DNA of 5,545 nucleotides from PALSA-1296 sp038322815. Lineage in GTDB: Bacteria > Bacteroidota > Ignavibacteria > Palsa-1295. Shown here in pieces: positions 5,471 through 5,545 of this stretch. Location: assembly GCA_038322815.1 (NCBI GenBank), contig JBBQGG010000107.1, positions 1-5,545 of the forward strand, read 5' to 3'. Each line of letters opens with the position of its first letter. Position 1 is the stretch's first letter. Both the position numbers and the translations under genes were made by a program. The notes below the pieces were generated by a model that searched no databases, was not told the origin of the DNA, and was given only the letters and a program-made list of their open reading frames with translations.

Positions 5471-5500
5471 ATTTCGTTTGATGGGCACCTATAATTATCA

Positions 5501-5545
5501 ATGAAATCTCTCGACAATCTTCGAACTCTGTTGGCGAAAGCTAAG
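5501..5545 (+). CDS. Start of a plus-strand gene, cut by the window edge
   Basis: An ATG opens a frame reading MKSLDNLRTLLAKAK to the last base, 15 codons without a stop. Support comes from the promoter block 30 bases upstream, which mirrors the arrangement before the gene at 2755. There is no Shine-Dalgarno sequence, as elsewhere here. The residues do not look like a signal peptide, so the product is probably cytoplasmic. The fragment is too short to name. It is divergent from the OmpA-domain gene. Confidence 0.5.
   Translation, partial: MKSLDNLRTLLAKAK

Noticed and set aside
5306..5488. In-frame N-terminal extension of the OmpA-domain gene to a start at 5488
   Set aside because: It would place a textbook signal peptide at internal residue 62 and overlap the hairpin and promoter of the divergent gene. 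The open frame is probably chance.
5490..5495. TATAAT as a sigma-70 -10 box before the gene at 5501
   Set aside because: It ends five bases before the ATG, so the message would be leaderless, and the matching -35 (TTGGAT) is poor. The TATATTGG block at 5463 mirrors the other promoter and fits better.

Overview
The window looks like a chromosomal segment from a Bacteroidota/Chlorobiota-type (FCB group) bacterium. Three predicted exported proteins end in a type IX secretion system (T9SS) type A sorting domain, each opening with a PNP motif. Two start regions share an AT-rich promoter matching the Bacteroidota -7 consensus TAnnTTTG. None of the genes has a convincing Shine-Dalgarno sequence. The 16S tail reads GGATCACCTCC rather than the GGAACACCTCC usual in Bacteroidia, which leans towards the Chlorobiota / Ignavibacteria / Kapabacteria side. 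That lineage call is inference only.

Layout. Bases 1-137 are the 3' end of a 16S rRNA gene on the plus strand. No tRNA, 23S or 5S gene follows. Instead there are about 390 bases of gene-free spacer with hairpins, a heptamer tandem array and a short dispersed-type repeat. Then comes a plus-strand pair overlapping by ATGA: a metzincin-like metalloprotease that lacks its N-terminus (about 528-1250) and a secreted six-bladed Kelch propeller protein (1247-2500). About 250 bases of hairpin-rich spacer follow, ending in a strong intrinsic terminator (2665-2703) and a promoter (2720-2727). Next are a secreted T9SS cargo protein of unknown function (2755-3714) and a small VOC/glyoxalase-fold protein (3797-4222). 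A convergent minus-strand gene (4322-5305) encodes an exported protein with a jelly-roll-like N-terminal region and an OmpA peptidoglycan-binding C-terminal domain. A divergent promoter region then precedes the first 15 codons of a plus-strand gene cut off by the window edge (5501-5545).

How the genes fit together. Most of the content is cell-surface or secreted: three T9SS cargo proteins and one peptidoglycan-anchored outer-membrane-type protein. The protease-Kelch pair probably forms one translationally coupled unit. It uses the codon ATA much more than the gene downstream of the terminator, so it may be an accessory insertion behind the rRNA gene. No CRISPR array, insertion sequence, phage gene or recognisable defence system is visible. 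The more interesting signals are the apparently unlinked 16S gene, the 5'-truncated protease, the recurring CCCATCGC hairpins (two directly upstream of near-identical promoters), and a protein-like antisense stretch between the two convergent genes.
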